A stretch of DNA of 57,542 nt from Clostridiales bacterium (GCA_020063565.1 JAICDB010000015.1:1-57542); one strand, 5' to 3'; shown: positions 45,281 through 54,947, numbered from the stretch's first letter. The notes: generated by a model from the letters alone, not told the origin. Translations and numbers: made by a program.

Positions 45281-45310
45281 ATAATACAATGATCTTGCAA
45301 ACATTGTCAA
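45281..45310 (-). promoter_or_regulatory. Promoter of the DUF3870 gene
   Basis: TTGACA (45305-45310), 18 bases, TATTAT (45281-45286) on the minus strand, 45 bases before the start codon. Confidence 0.7.
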
Positions 45311-45576
45311 GAATTGTTATCACATCCATCCGGTACTGCTGTCACAATTATTTTTTAAAATAAACATACACTAGGCTAACTAATAGATTTACAAAAAATA
45401 ACTATAGTATAACTTATAGTAAAATTACCAATTTAAAAACTTGGTTAGGTTACGATAAATATACAATTTTAAGAAAAACTTTTATTGTCATATTTATAAT
45501 TAAATCTGAGATTGTTAATTAGTTTAAGGAATTTATATTCCAGCCCTGCACAAATTGCTCTCTACGATAAAAATAT
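45311..45576. other. Gap between the activase and DUF3870 genes
   Basis: AT-rich. A short ACTATAGTATAACTTATAGT stretch near 45401-45420 is partly palindromic. No terminator with a clear T-run and no gene is seen. Confidence 0.4.
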
Positions 45577-46533
45577 TTATAATATTCCTTTTTCCTTTAA
45601 CAAAGCTCTAGCCTTTTGATTTAATTCAGAAATATACTCTTTTTTGGGCGGCGTAAGTTGTTCTAATTGATATTTTCTCCCTAATTGACGATATTTAGGT
45701 TCACCAAAGGCATGATAACCCAAAAGCTCGTAGTCCTTTAGGTTTTGTATTTTTGTGAGAAACTCTATAATTGCTTTAATATCTTCTAAAGAATTATTGA
45801 ATTCTGGTATTATAGGAGTCCTTACTATTACCGGAGTCTGAGGAAAATGTGCAGCGATCTTTTCAAGGTTATCCAGTATTAGTTCATTTCTAACACCTGT
45901 ATACTTTTTATGTTTGTCTGGATCCATACACTTAATATCATAAAAAATTAAGTTTGAATATCGGCAAATTTTTTCCAAGTCGTTCCAGCAACCATATCCG
46001 CTGGTTTCTATAGCCGTATCGATGCCTCGTTTTTTACACTCTTTTAACAGTTCGTGAACAAACTCTGATTGCAATAATAACTCTCCACCACTTACTGTAA
46101 TTCCACCACTAGATCTCCAGGAAACATTTTCTTCTTGAACTACTCTCAAAACATCTTCCACAGACATCATTTCACCAAATATTGTAACTGCCTTAGCTGG
46201 ACACACCATAACACATTTTCCACAATTATCACATAAGTCTCTATTAATTACTATAGAAGGAGTAGAAGTATCAGGTGTCGAAGTCTTAATAGCTTTCGTT
46301 GAACATACTTCCAAACAATACCCACATTCGTCTATACCTATACACTTATTATGATTATATCCTATTTCTGGAAGTTTATTTTGAGATTCCGGATTTGAGC
46401 ACCATTTACATCGTAATGGGCAGCCTTTCATAAATACTACATCCCGTATACCCGGTCCATCATGGACTGAAAATTTTTGAATGTTAAAAATACAGCCTAA
46501 TGTTTGGTTACTTATATCTTTACTACTAGCCAT
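45577..46533 (-). CDS. Glycyl radical enzyme activase (radical SAM)
   Basis: 318 residues. HDGPGIRDVVFMKGCPLRCKWCSNPESQ includes the radical SAM CxxxCxxC cluster (about residue 40-47). A ferredoxin-like insert with eight cysteines follows (CIGIDECGYCLEVC and CDNCGKCVMVCP), as in activases for glycerol dehydratase-type, choline lyase-type and sulfolyase-type enzymes, but not in PFL activase. GGITVSGGELLLQ and the IETSGYG segment are SAM-site motifs. It installs the glycyl radical on the enzyme encoded upstream. ATG at 46533 follows AGGGAAG; the longer reading overlaps that site. Confidence 0.93.
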   Translation of the reverse strand: MASSKDISNQTLGCIFNIQKFSVHDGPGIRDVVFMKGCPLRCKWCSNPESQNKLPEIGYNHNKCIGIDECGYCLEVCSTKAIKTSTPDTSTPSIVINRDLCDNCGKCVMVCPAKAVTIFGEMMSVEDVLRVVQEENVSWRSSGGITVSGGELLLQSEFVHELLKECKKRGIDTAIETSGYGCWNDLEKICRYSNLIFYDIKCMDPDKHKKYTGVRNELILDNLEKIAAHFPQTPVIVRTPIIPEFNNSLEDIKAIIEFLTKIQNLKDYELLGYHAFGEPKYRQLGRKYQLEQLTPPKKEYISELNQKARALLKEKGIL

Positions 46534-46659
46534 TTTATAACTTCCCTTCAAACTTAAGCAATTGTCGTAAGAAATTTTTATAGCCCTCCGCTGTATTCTT
46601 ATAGTTTTAAGAAATTTATTTCTATAAGAAACAGCGAAGAGCAGATCTAGATATTTAAT

Positions 46660-49146
46660 TTATATCAATTTATGTTCAGTCCTATTTATAATTTCATTTT
46701 GTAATTGTGGGCTAAGATCTACAAAATATGCACTGTATCCGGCTACCCTGACCAGAAGATTACGATATTTTTCGGGATTCTTCTGGGCATCTCTTAAAAT
46801 ATCACTATTAACAATATTGAATTGAAGATGCCAAAGTTTTAAATCGCAGAACGTCCTTACTAATGACATGAGATCCTGAAGACCCTTTTCTTCCGCTACA
46901 ACCTGCGGGCTGAGTTTTATATTCAACAATCTAGCAAAACTATTTGCATATTTTCTACTTTTTGCATTATCAATTGATATAAGAGTTGCTAATGGCCCCT
47001 TGGTATCAGCGCCTTGAGACGGGGATATACCTTCTGATAACGGTTCCCCTGCCTTGCGTCCATTTGGAGTGGCGCCTAATTTTGCACCCATGCCTACATG
47101 TGAGGTTACCGGTACAAACTTAATATGCTGCGGTCCATTTGGTGTCTTAAATTTAGTAGCTGTTTCTAGCAGCATAGCATCAATTTCACGGGCAATTTCA
47201 TCCGCATAGGGATCATTATTACCATATTTCGGTGCATTTAAGAGCATTTGGCGTAACGCTTCTTTCCCTTCAAAATTATTTTTGAGGGCCTCCATTAATT
47301 CACTCATTGTAACCCTTTTTTCATCATAGACAACTTTCTTAATAGCCGCTAGAGATTCTACAACTGTACCAAAACCGTTAAGATTGATATTTCCTGTGTC
47401 TTTAGATATACCCGTTTTTAACGGTTGGTGAATGTCCTTTAATTCGCGCATACAGACATCATGAACACTAGACATTAAAGGTGCAGCCAATCTCTTGGAA
47501 TTAGTTATTTCCAATGCAGACTGCCTGATAAAGAAGTGCTTCATAAAATGCTCAACCTGTAGCCTAAACGCATCCACCAATTCTTCATAAGTAGTAAATT
47601 TTTCAGCTGTTCCAGTAGGCACTCCCAATTGCTGTCTTTTTCCTTCTAGAGTAAACATTCCGTCATTCATTGCCATTTCCAAGGCTGCAGGTAGATTGAT
47701 GTTACCTCCCACTACCATGTAAGTATCAACATTAGGCATCCTAATTTCCGTACAGGCCGCACCAGTATAGTCCCTGGCATCTTCAATTGAAGCCCCGTTG
47801 TTTATTAAATGCGGTATAATCTCTTCATCATTAAATAGTTTGGGAAAACCGGTTCCTTCTCTGATCAGATCACAAACTTCACGTAAGAATGGTTCAGGAG
47901 TTTTTGAGTGTATCCTCACCGACAAATCAGGGTAGTTTAATGGGAACTCTTTTTTTGATTTTATTATTAAATAGGACAATTCATTGGTTGCATCCCGTCC
48001 GTCTCGAGTCTGTCCGCCTACCATAGTATGTTCAAAGTGGGCATATCCTTCCCAGAAAGATTTTGCGTTTGTTGCATTAAGAGGAACAAAGTTTGCCAGC
48101 TTAACCCAAAGACATTCCAACAATTCTAGTGCGGAGTCTTCATCTAGGTTTCCTTCATCTACGTCTTTTTTATAGAAAGGATAAAAGTACTGGTCAATCC
48201 GTCCTTGTGAAATTACACCAGTTGTTGGCTGCTCTAATCTGAATCCAACCTGTGTAAACCACTGAGACTGTATTGCTTCATGGAAGTTTCTAGCCGGATT
48301 AGCAGGAACCCATTCACAAACTTCTGCTATTTTCTCAAGTTCCTTTTTCCTGTTTTCGTTAGTTTCCTTGGCGGCCAGTTCTTTAGCTAATTTAGCATAC
48401 CTTTTTGCATAAGCTATCATTGCATCACACACAATAATAACTGCTTTCAAAAACGGGATTTTATCATAATTATTTTCTGGGGCAGCAACATCTATGGAGT
48501 TTAATCTTTCTTCCGCCTCTTTTTTAATACCCAGAAAACCTTTTTCTAATACCTTTTTATAATCCGGCGCCCAGTTAAGGGTGGCGTTTATGTTTGCATT
48601 ATCCTGCATAACCCCTGATGCTCCATAATTATCACTTCCGTAAATCGCATATCTTGTTGCTTCAGGCAGAAGAGCAATATACATCTCGTGAGCAGTTTTA
48701 CCCTTCCAATAAGGAACGATTTTTTCTTTGACAGTTTTTATATCTTCATCGGCTACAAGGTAAGCACCTTTTTCTTTAATGTCTTCTAAACCATGTTCCA
48801 ACCAGGCTCCCCTTAGCTCAGGGTATAAAATACAGTGTCTTTCTACTCTACCACAATTACCTACAATAAGCTCATCTTCACCAATTGCTACCTTGATGTT
48901 ATTTAGTACATTTTCCATTGCTTTGGCCCATCTCAAGACCATTGGCAGGTTTTCTGTTTCTTTGAATGATTCGGTAAAAAGAAGCGCCCTTTGAATATCA
49001 ACACGTGGTGGGGTAACCCTGACCTTCGACACTAGTTTATTAACTCTTTCCCTTTTTTTCCTCCCCTCTTCGGTTGTTAATTCCTCTCTTTCCTGCCCTT
49101 TAATTATTCTTTCTTCCTGTGGTGTAAGTATTCTCGCAACTTCCAT
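46660..49146 (-). CDS. Glycyl radical enzyme of unassigned substrate
   Basis: 828 residues, normal length for the PFL/glycerol dehydratase superfamily. The radical loop VRVAGYSAYFVDLSPQLQNEI has the glycine at residue 803. The thiyl motif is GAACTE (Cys465, Glu467). A single Cys followed by CxE, not the CC of pyruvate formate-lyase, groups it with eliminating or decarboxylating lyases (diol dehydratase, choline lyase, sulfolyases, arylacetate decarboxylases). The segment NWAPDYKKVLEKG (191-203) has Trp where many dehydratases have GH, which speaks against a plain diol dehydratase. The substrate is not determined. It is cotranscribed with a dehydrogenase (56 bases upstream) and its activase, behind a structured leader RNA. 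Confidence 0.93.
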   Translation of the reverse strand: MEVARILTPQEERIIKGQEREELTTEEGRKKRERVNKLVSKVRVTPPRVDIQRALLFTESFKETENLPMVLRWAKAMENVLNNIKVAIGEDELIVGNCGRVERHCILYPELRGAWLEHGLEDIKEKGAYLVADEDIKTVKEKIVPYWKGKTAHEMYIALLPEATRYAIYGSDNYGASGVMQDNANINATLNWAPDYKKVLEKGFLGIKKEAEERLNSIDVAAPENNYDKIPFLKAVIIVCDAMIAYAKRYAKLAKELAAKETNENRKKELEKIAEVCEWVPANPARNFHEAIQSQWFTQVGFRLEQPTTGVISQGRIDQYFYPFYKKDVDEGNLDEDSALELLECLWVKLANFVPLNATNAKSFWEGYAHFEHTMVGGQTRDGRDATNELSYLIIKSKKEFPLNYPDLSVRIHSKTPEPFLREVCDLIREGTGFPKLFNDEEIIPHLINNGASIEDARDYTGAACTEIRMPNVDTYMVVGGNINLPAALEMAMNDGMFTLEGKRQQLGVPTGTAEKFTTYEELVDAFRLQVEHFMKHFFIRQSALEITNSKRLAAPLMSSVHDVCMRELKDIHQPLKTGISKDTGNINLNGFGTVVESLAAIKKVVYDEKRVTMSELMEALKNNFEGKEALRQMLLNAPKYGNNDPYADEIAREIDAMLLETATKFKTPNGPQHIKFVPVTSHVGMGAKLGATPNGRKAGEPLSEGISPSQGADTKGPLATLISIDNAKSRKYANSFARLLNIKLSPQVVAEEKGLQDLMSLVRTFCDLKLWHLQFNIVNSDILRDAQKNPEKYRNLLVRVAGYSAYFVDLSPQLQNEIINRTEHKLI

Positions 49147-49202
49147 CTTAAGACCTCCCTAATATTGTTTAACCAGTTTTAAAGCTTACATATAGTTTTT
49201 AA

Positions 49203-50093
49203 TTAAAACTCTTCCAGCTTGGCACCAAGTGCTTCTTCGTAAAATTTTACAAATTCTGTGTGGTCACAGTTTCTGCCACTTTGTTCATTGACAAAGCTCC
49301 AAAATTGCTGGACAATACTTGATAAAAAGCTGGGAACTTTTAAATTATTGGCTAATTGTAAAGCAATAGATAAATCCTTGCACATTAGGTCCATAGAAAA
49401 TTGAGCATTAAACTGCCGGTTTAATATAAAATTAGGAAATTTATATTCACTGGAATAATTTCTTCCGCTACTAGTATTTAGAATTTCTAGCATCTTGTTC
49501 GGATTTAAACCTGCTTTTAGACCAATAGCCATTACCTCAGTTGTAGCCATAAAGTGAGTAGCAGAAAGTAAATTATTTAAAACCTTAATTGTATGCCCAC
49601 TACCCACTGGTCCCACGTGGAGGACATTTTTGCCCATCACATTTAAAATTGACTTAACCTGTTGAAAAATCTCAATTTCCCCACCAACCATAATAGTAAG
49701 ATTACCAGCCATCGCACCTTTGACTCCCCCGCTGACAGGCGCATCTAGCATGTGGGCATTTTTCTCTTTGACAATAGAGGCTATTTTCCGGGTAGACGAC
49801 GGATCAGCCGTACTCATATCAATAAGAATAGTTCCTTCCTGCAATTTATTAAAAATACCCTGCTCTCCAATAATTACTTCCTCAACAATTTCACTATTTG
49901 GCAACATGGTAATAATAATATTACAACTGGATCCTATATCTTTAAGCGAAACCGCTGTTGGAACCTGTAAATTTTTAAAATATCGAACAGTATCAGGATT
50001 TCTAACATATACTGTTAAATCATAACCGGCCCTTACTAATCTTTCCGCCATAGGCTTTCCCATATTGCCCAAACCAATAAATCCAATTTTCAT
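49203..50093 (-). CDS. 3-hydroxyisobutyrate dehydrogenase-family oxidoreductase
   Basis: 296 residues. The NAD(P) loop GFIGLGNMGKPMAERL opens the protein. DAPVSGGVKGAMAGNLTIMVGG is the substrate-site signature near 117-138. The catalytic lysine is in GSGHTIKVLNNLL (near 170). Relatives act on 3-hydroxyisobutyrate, tartronate semialdehyde, or sulfolactaldehyde (YihU). As the first gene of the radical-enzyme unit it probably reduces or oxidises a C3-C4 hydroxy/aldehyde intermediate of that pathway. The exact reaction is open. Confidence 0.9.
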   Translation of the reverse strand: MKIGFIGLGNMGKPMAERLVRAGYDLTVYVRNPDTVRYFKNLQVPTAVSLKDIGSSCNIIITMLPNSEIVEEVIIGEQGIFNKLQEGTILIDMSTADPSSTRKIASIVKEKNAHMLDAPVSGGVKGAMAGNLTIMVGGEIEIFQQVKSILNVMGKNVLHVGPVGSGHTIKVLNNLLSATHFMATTEVMAIGLKAGLNPNKMLEILNTSSGRNYSSEYKFPNFILNRQFNAQFSMDLMCKDLSIALQLANNLKVPSFLSSIVQQFWSFVNEQSGRNCDHTEFVKFYEEALGAKLEEF

Positions 50094-50206
50094 AATTACC
50101 CTCCCAAAGTTTCAATCATTCATTATCTTTCTTAATTTAATTATTTCAAATGCTACCTGTTAACATAATTACTTTGCACCTCCACTTTGAAAAAACTAAC
50201 CAATAT

Positions 50207-50247
50207 ACAAAAAGCCCAGTATGTCATTTAAAGACATACTGGGCTTT
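50207..50247 (-). terminator. Terminator of leader element copy 1
   Basis: AGCCCAGTATGTC and GACATACTGGGCT form a 13-pair stem with a seven-base loop and five T, 114 bases before the dehydrogenase start. The first four stem bases are also the 3' strand of the element at 50241-50298, so the two folds compete. Confidence 0.85.
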
Positions 50248-50298
50248 GTACCTATTTTAAAGACATAAAGTTTTAAGCTCTATGCCAGTAGGTTGCCC
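50241..50298 (-). promoter_or_regulatory. Unrecognised leader RNA element, copy 1 (candidate riboswitch/antiterminator)
   Basis: 58 nt read on the minus strand: GGGC, A, ACCTA, CT, GGCAT, 15-nt hairpin loop region with GAGCTTAAAACTT, ATGTC, TTTAAAA, TAGGT, ACAAA, GCCC. Three helices are possible: GGGC/GCCC, ACCTA/TAGGT and GGCAT/ATGTC. Copy 2 (56935-56992) has the same spacing and 53 of 58 identical bases. Changes in the helices keep pairing (GGGC to GGGU; an A-U closing pair becomes U-G). It does not match the riboswitch classes I know. Confidence 0.7.
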
Positions 50299-50375
50299 AT
50301 TAGTTATTTTATTTTTTAAAATTTTGTTTAATACATTCTTCAAAGTAACTTTGGCTTTGGAAGTTTTTTATGTTT

Positions 50376-50404
50376 ATTATATTGAAATAGTAAATCAATG
50401 TCAA
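50376..50404 (-). promoter_or_regulatory. Promoter of the radical-enzyme unit
   Basis: TTGACA (50399-50404), 17 bases, TATAAT (50376-50381): a perfect consensus sigma-A promoter about 70 bases before the leader element. Such strength suggests that control is by the leader, not by initiation. Confidence 0.88.
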
Positions 50405-50458
50405 TTAATACAAAATTAATTTTCTTAAATATAACATTCTATAACTTTTCTATCTTCC

Positions 50459-51874
50459 TTACCACATGGTTAAACCCAGCAAAGGCCACCATAGAAAAAC
50501 AACAGCCACCATTACAGGTATACTTAACAATGTCAACAAAAAACCTACTTTAATTAAGTCTCTGCCTTCAAATTGACCGCTGGAAAAAACAACAATAGTT
50601 GGTAATGCCTCCACAACCAGAATAAAACCAAACATTGAAGAAATTCCGGTAACAAGGCCAAAAATTATAGGATTTACACCCATTTTTTCAGCAGCCGTAA
50701 TTACTAATGGTACCAGTGTTGCATTACAAGGTGTGACTCCTGCGAATCCTAAGTGATACACTTGGGTAAAAAGAGTTAAGGCTATTATTGAAAATACCGG
50801 ATTACTTAATACATTTTCTGCTGTTTCAAGTGACAAAAATAAATCCGCCAGATATCCTGCCGTACCGGTAAATTTCAAAGCGCTACCCAGACTCAAGCTG
50901 GTACCAAATAATAAAATTGAACCCCAATTAATTTTTATAATCTTATCCCATTTTATAATGCCTATATTAGGTAAAACCATCAAAGAAACTGCTAAAATAG
51001 CCGGAGCAGAAACTGGCAAATGATGGAATTTTTGTGTTGTCCAAAGAGCAAAGGTAATAAATAAGATTATGAGACACTTTATCTCATTTTTAGTCATTTT
51101 CCCCAGCTTATTTAATTCATTTCTAACATACGATTGGCCACCGGGAAGTTTATCTCTTTCAGGCGGATATACTTTACCAAGCATAAACCATAAACAAACA
51201 GTCATCAAAATAGAAATAGGGTATGCAATACAAAGCCATTCCAAATAATAAATTTGATAAGATGTACTTTGGACAATAAATTCCGTAGTAAGGGGATTAG
51301 ATACAGCAGCCGGCAACAATCCTATTCCGCTTAAAATTGCACCAAATGCAAGCCCAATAGTTAAATACCTTCTAATATTTTCTGCTTTGCCTTCTTTTTC
51401 GTACAGGTTTATAATCATTAAAACTACCGGTAACAATAATGTCGCCCTCACAGCAGAAGCCGGAATAATAAATGCTAAAAGTTGTAAAGAAATTAAAATT
51501 CCTAGTAATATTCTCTTACAAGTGCTTCCAAAAATTAATAATATATATAGACCTATCCTTTGCCCTAATTGTGTAGAATTAACCCCATTGGCTATCATTA
51601 AGCCTGTAAGTAAAATAAACAAAGAATCTTTAGAAAATCCTATAAATACCTCATTGAAAGGTACAGCTTTTAAAAATAACAAAGCCGCCAATATGATTAA
51701 AGAAGATGCTTCCAAAGGTACAGGTTGAAAAACCCATACCCCGATTGCAATAGAAAGTATAGCTGTGGTAGCTTTAACAGACCATGTTAAAGTGTCAGGC
51801 ATGAAAAATAAGGCACATGACGCTAATAGAATTATTACCACGAAGCCAATCTTTCCCAGCAGATTATTTTTCAA
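50459..51874 (-). CDS. DASS/SLC13-family anion transporter
   Basis: 471 residues, about twelve membrane helices. The two SNT-like motifs of the divalent-anion:Na+ symporter family are seen as LPAAVSNPLTTEF and FAGVTPCNATLVPLV. Relatives carry C4-dicarboxylates, citrate, sulfate or organosulfonates. TTG start after AAGGATAG. It follows the TRAP permease by 42 bases and is the last gene of unit A, so it may export a product (acid or sulfur anion) or import a second substrate. Confidence 0.85.
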   Translation of the reverse strand: MKNNLLGKIGFVVIILLASCALFFMPDTLTWSVKATTAILSIAIGVWVFQPVPLEASSLIILAALLFLKAVPFNEVFIGFSKDSLFILLTGLMIANGVNSTQLGQRIGLYILLIFGSTCKRILLGILISLQLLAFIIPASAVRATLLLPVVLMIINLYEKEGKAENIRRYLTIGLAFGAILSGIGLLPAAVSNPLTTEFIVQSTSYQIYYLEWLCIAYPISILMTVCLWFMLGKVYPPERDKLPGGQSYVRNELNKLGKMTKNEIKCLIILFITFALWTTQKFHHLPVSAPAILAVSLMVLPNIGIIKWDKIIKINWGSILLFGTSLSLGSALKFTGTAGYLADLFLSLETAENVLSNPVFSIIALTLFTQVYHLGFAGVTPCNATLVPLVITAAEKMGVNPIIFGLVTGISSMFGFILVVEALPTIVVFSSGQFEGRDLIKVGFLLTLLSIPVMVAVVFLWWPLLGLTMW

Positions 51875-51916
51875 ACTCTATCCTTCTTTCATTAATAAAC
51901 AGCAGATTCTTTTTCA

Positions 51917-53833
51917 CTAGCTGTTAGAAAAAATCTTTTCAGATAACTTTTTTCGCTGGATAGGCAATAAAATGATAAATAATGCAAAGCCTACAATATC
52001 CGTTGTCAGCCCTGGTTTAATTAAAGATAAAGCAACAACAAAGAACAAGATTCGTGATATTTTACTTATATTTCCCCACAGGTAACCTTGAATTGCTATA
52101 GCAAGTGCAATTACTCCTAACGTCGCAGAGACAGTTGTAAGCAATATTTTTCCTGCACCCCCATATAATAATAATGAAGGGCCATAAACAAACATATAGG
52201 GAATAATATACCCTGCCACACCGAGCTTCAGTCCAACAAATGCTAATTTTAGCGGTTTAACTCTAGCAATTGCAGCTGCTGCATATGAAGCTAAACATAC
52301 TGGAGGAGTAATAGCAGATAGACAGGAAAAATACAATACAAATAAGTGAGTAGGAATTTCCGGTACTCCAAGCTTAATCAGTGCCGGAGCTACTACAGAT
52401 GCTGTGATGGCATATGCTGCAATAGTAGGCAATCCCATCCCTAAAATTATACAAACTATCATTGTCAGGAAAAGTGCCAAAAACAAATTTCCTTGTGACA
52501 AATTAATGATAATTGATGCAACTTTCATACCCAAACCAGTAAGGGTAAGAATACCCATTATTATTCCCGCTGAAGCACAGGTAGTTGAAACCCTAACAAC
52601 ATTTTTTCCACCTTCATGCAATACTTCTAAAATATCTTTTAGTTTTATTTTTTTACCTGATGGTAAGTTGATCAAAATATAAATCACAAAACAACTTGCA
52701 ATCCCGGCAAGACCGGCCAAAACAATTGATGATCTAATGATAATCAGGTAATAAAGGATTACAAAAAGCGGCAAAGCCAGATAAACTGTTTTAACAACTT
52801 CTTTTAAAGAAGGAATCTCCTCTTTTGGAAGACCTTTCAAACCCAACCTAACTGCTTCCATATCGACCATAAGAAATATTGCAAGGTAATATAAAATTGC
52901 CGGAATAATAGCTGCAAACATTATATCTACATAAGGCACCCCGATTAGCTGTGCCATTAAAAAAGCTGCTGCCCCCATCACCGGTGGCATTATCTGACCA
53001 CCTGTCGAAGCACAGGCTTCAACAGCACCGGCAAAATAACCACTATAACCTACATTTTTCATTAAAGGTATTGTAAAACTACCGGTTGTAACAACATTTC
53101 CCGTAGAAGTACCGTTTATCATCCCAAATAAACCACTGGAGATAACTGCTACTTTTGCGGGCCCTCCACGCGTTTTTCCAGCAACTGCATAAGAGAAATC
53201 CATAAAAAATTTCCCTGTGCCGCAAATTTCTAAAAACGCCCCAAATAATATAAAAAGATATACAAACCGTGCTGTAACTCCTAACGGAATATTGTAAATT
53301 CCCGTTTTACTAAACAAAAAACTAATTACTCTTTCTAAAGAATATCCTTTATGCCAAAGCATACCGGGCAAATACGGGCCAACCAATGCATATAAGAAAA
53401 ACAAAGCAACCAGTATAGGTAATGCTTTCCCGGTAGTGCGCCTAGTTAATTCAACTACAGTTATAATTGCAAATGCTCCGAACACTACATCTAATGTTGT
53501 AGGTACTACTCCAGCTCTAAAAATAATTTTGTCAAACTGGTTGAGAACATAAACCAAGGTACTAAGACTTAATACTATTAGTATTAAGTCTACAATATGC
53601 ACATTTTTTTTTGCCTTCTTCCATCCTGGGAAATATAAAAAACCTATAATGACCACAAACTGAAGATGGGCTAATCTAAGGACCCAGGGATCAATAACCT
53701 TAAAACCTAAAAAATAGATATGAAACCCTGCCATTAAAGCTGTTACTATATAAACAAACTTTTTCCAAAACCCGGCTAATTCTCTTTCTTCTCCAAAATC
53801 ATCTATATTGGCCTGAACTTTTTCTGGTTCCAT
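51917..53833 (-). CDS. TRAP transporter fused permease (4TM/12TM)
   Basis: 638 residues. The N-terminal about 170 residues are the DctQ-like four-helix part. The remainder is the DctM-like part with FGMINGTSTGNVVTTGSFTIPLMKNVGYSGYFAGAVEACASTGGQIMPPVMGAAAFLMA and GMGLPTIAAYAITA. Fused permeases of this kind work with TAXI receptors, as here. A stem-loop separates it from the receptor gene. It imports an organic anion driven by an ion gradient. Confidence 0.93.
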   Translation of the reverse strand: MEPEKVQANIDDFGEERELAGFWKKFVYIVTALMAGFHIYFLGFKVIDPWVLRLAHLQFVVIIGFLYFPGWKKAKKNVHIVDLILIVLSLSTLVYVLNQFDKIIFRAGVVPTTLDVVFGAFAIITVVELTRRTTGKALPILVALFFLYALVGPYLPGMLWHKGYSLERVISFLFSKTGIYNIPLGVTARFVYLFILFGAFLEICGTGKFFMDFSYAVAGKTRGGPAKVAVISSGLFGMINGTSTGNVVTTGSFTIPLMKNVGYSGYFAGAVEACASTGGQIMPPVMGAAAFLMAQLIGVPYVDIMFAAIIPAILYYLAIFLMVDMEAVRLGLKGLPKEEIPSLKEVVKTVYLALPLFVILYYLIIIRSSIVLAGLAGIASCFVIYILINLPSGKKIKLKDILEVLHEGGKNVVRVSTTCASAGIIMGILTLTGLGMKVASIIINLSQGNLFLALFLTMIVCIILGMGLPTIAAYAITASVVAPALIKLGVPEIPTHLFVLYFSCLSAITPPVCLASYAAAAIARVKPLKLAFVGLKLGVAGYIIPYMFVYGPSLLLYGGAGKILLTTVSATLGVIALAIAIQGYLWGNISKISRILFFVVALSLIKPGLTTDIVGFALFIILLPIQRKKLSEKIFSNS

Positions 53834-53859
53834 TTGTTTACCTCCATCTATTTTTTATG

Positions 53860-53895
53860 AAGGTTGGATACTTTTATGTAAAAGCATCCAACCTT
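53860..53895 (-). promoter_or_regulatory. Intercistronic stem-loop between TAXI receptor and permease genes
   Basis: AAGGTTGGAT-CTTTTA and TAAAAG-ATCCAACCTT form a 16-pair stem with one internal mismatch, directly after the receptor stop. The minus strand lacks a following T-run. Such hairpins often stabilise the receptor mRNA so that more receptor than permease is made. Confidence 0.65.
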
Positions 53896-53906
53896 TTTAA
53901 ATTAAG

Positions 53907-54947
53907 TTATTGAATTAAATTATCCGGAATTTCAATCCCTTGCTCTTTATAATACTTTAATGCTCCGGGATGTATTGGTATAACAGACTTTGTAACATCT
54001 TTGGGTAAAGTTTTTAAAGTAGGTTTATAAACATTACTAAAGGATTCGAGATTTTCAAAGTACATCTTAGTTAGTTCATAGGCCAGATCATCCGGTAAAT
54101 CTTTACTGGTTATTAACACATTCCAGTATTGTAAAACAGGTAAATCTTTATCCAAACTTTCATAGGCCTCTTTGGGAATGGCACCTATAAAAAAGCAAGG
54201 TAATTTTTCTACTATTTTTTCCATTTCTTCCTGTGAAAAAAGAAAGATATTAGTCTTATCAGTAGCTTCTGTCTGCAATACTGATCCATGCGGAGCACCT
54301 CCTGTATTAGCGCCGACATCTATTATTCCATCTTTAAGTTGTCCAACCATGTCTGAAAAACCTGAATTAACAATTTTTTTCGGTTTTATACCAAGAATAT
54401 CAAACATAACACGATAATAAGTATCTGGAGTACCTCCCGCCGGACCTAAGTTAATGACATGACCAGTAATCTCCTTACCACTATCTATTCCTGATTTTGC
54501 CAACGACCAGAAATGAGCATAACTGGGATACATAGGAAATAGCACTCTTATATCTCTATATTTTTGGCCTTTTGCCCATCTCTCACCGTTCCAGGCATCA
54601 AAAGCGGTAGGCATACTACACAATCCGAATAAGATATCTCCATTTTGTATTAACTGTACATTATGAACAGGACCCCCTGTTTCTTCAGAAGTAACTTGAA
54701 ATTCGGGTAATTTACTGTTTACCAGCTTACTCCAGGCTCCACCCCAGACATAATACGTACCACCTACAGAAGCGGTTCCAATAGAACCTCCTTGAGGCCA
54801 CTTATCTTTAGTTTCTTTTTGTTCATTTGCAGTATCACTATTTTCTGTATTATTTGCTTGCTGATTTCCTTTCCCACTACAACCGACAGCTATAGCCATT
54901 ACAAATATTAAACAAAATACTAAAGCAATAGTCTTTTTGAATCTCAA
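53907..54947 (-). CDS. TAXI-family TRAP solute-binding lipoprotein
   Basis: 346 residues. A lipobox (FVMAIAVGC) ends the signal peptide at about residue 23, followed by a flexible acidic linker rich in N, T and E. The receptor domain starts with SIGTASVGGTYYVWGGAWSKLV, a glycine-rich ligand loop typical of TAXI proteins, and continues with EETGGPVHNVQLIQNGDI and DVGANTGGAPHGS. The TTG start follows GAGGGGGAG. Ligands of this family are poorly known (glutamate and some organic acids). Confidence 0.92.
   Translation of the reverse strand: MRFKKTIALVFCLIFVMAIAVGCSGKGNQQANNTENSDTANEQKETKDKWPQGGSIGTASVGGTYYVWGGAWSKLVNSKLPEFQVTSEETGGPVHNVQLIQNGDILFGLCSMPTAFDAWNGERWAKGQKYRDIRVLFPMYPSYAHFWSLAKSGIDSGKEITGHVINLGPAGGTPDTYYRVMFDILGIKPKKIVNSGFSDMVGQLKDGIIDVGANTGGAPHGSVLQTEATDKTNIFLFSQEEMEKIVEKLPCFFIGAIPKEAYESLDKDLPVLQYWNVLITSKDLPDDLAYELTKMYFENLESFSNVYKPTLKTLPKDVTKSVIPIHPGALKYYKEQGIEIPDNLIQ

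Noticed and set aside
46660..49146. Assignment as pyruvate formate-lyase
   Set aside because: PFL needs two adjacent cysteines at the active site; here there is a single Cys465 followed by T-E, and the activase has the ferredoxin insert that PFL activase lacks.
46660..49146. Assignment as isethionate sulfolyase or DHPS sulfolyase
   Set aside because: The setting (TRAP importer, aldehyde enzyme) would fit, but I could not confirm the substrate-binding arginines from memory, so no name is given.
50240..50300. Leader peptide starting at the ATG in front of GGGYAACC
   Set aside because: In copy 1 the frame stops after six codons, while copy 2 is open for dozens. No ribosome site precedes either ATG, and RNA pairing explains the conservation better.
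53860..53895. Full terminator between TAXI receptor and TRAP permease
   Set aside because: There is no T-run on the transcribed strand, so a stabilising or processing hairpin is more likely than a stop.
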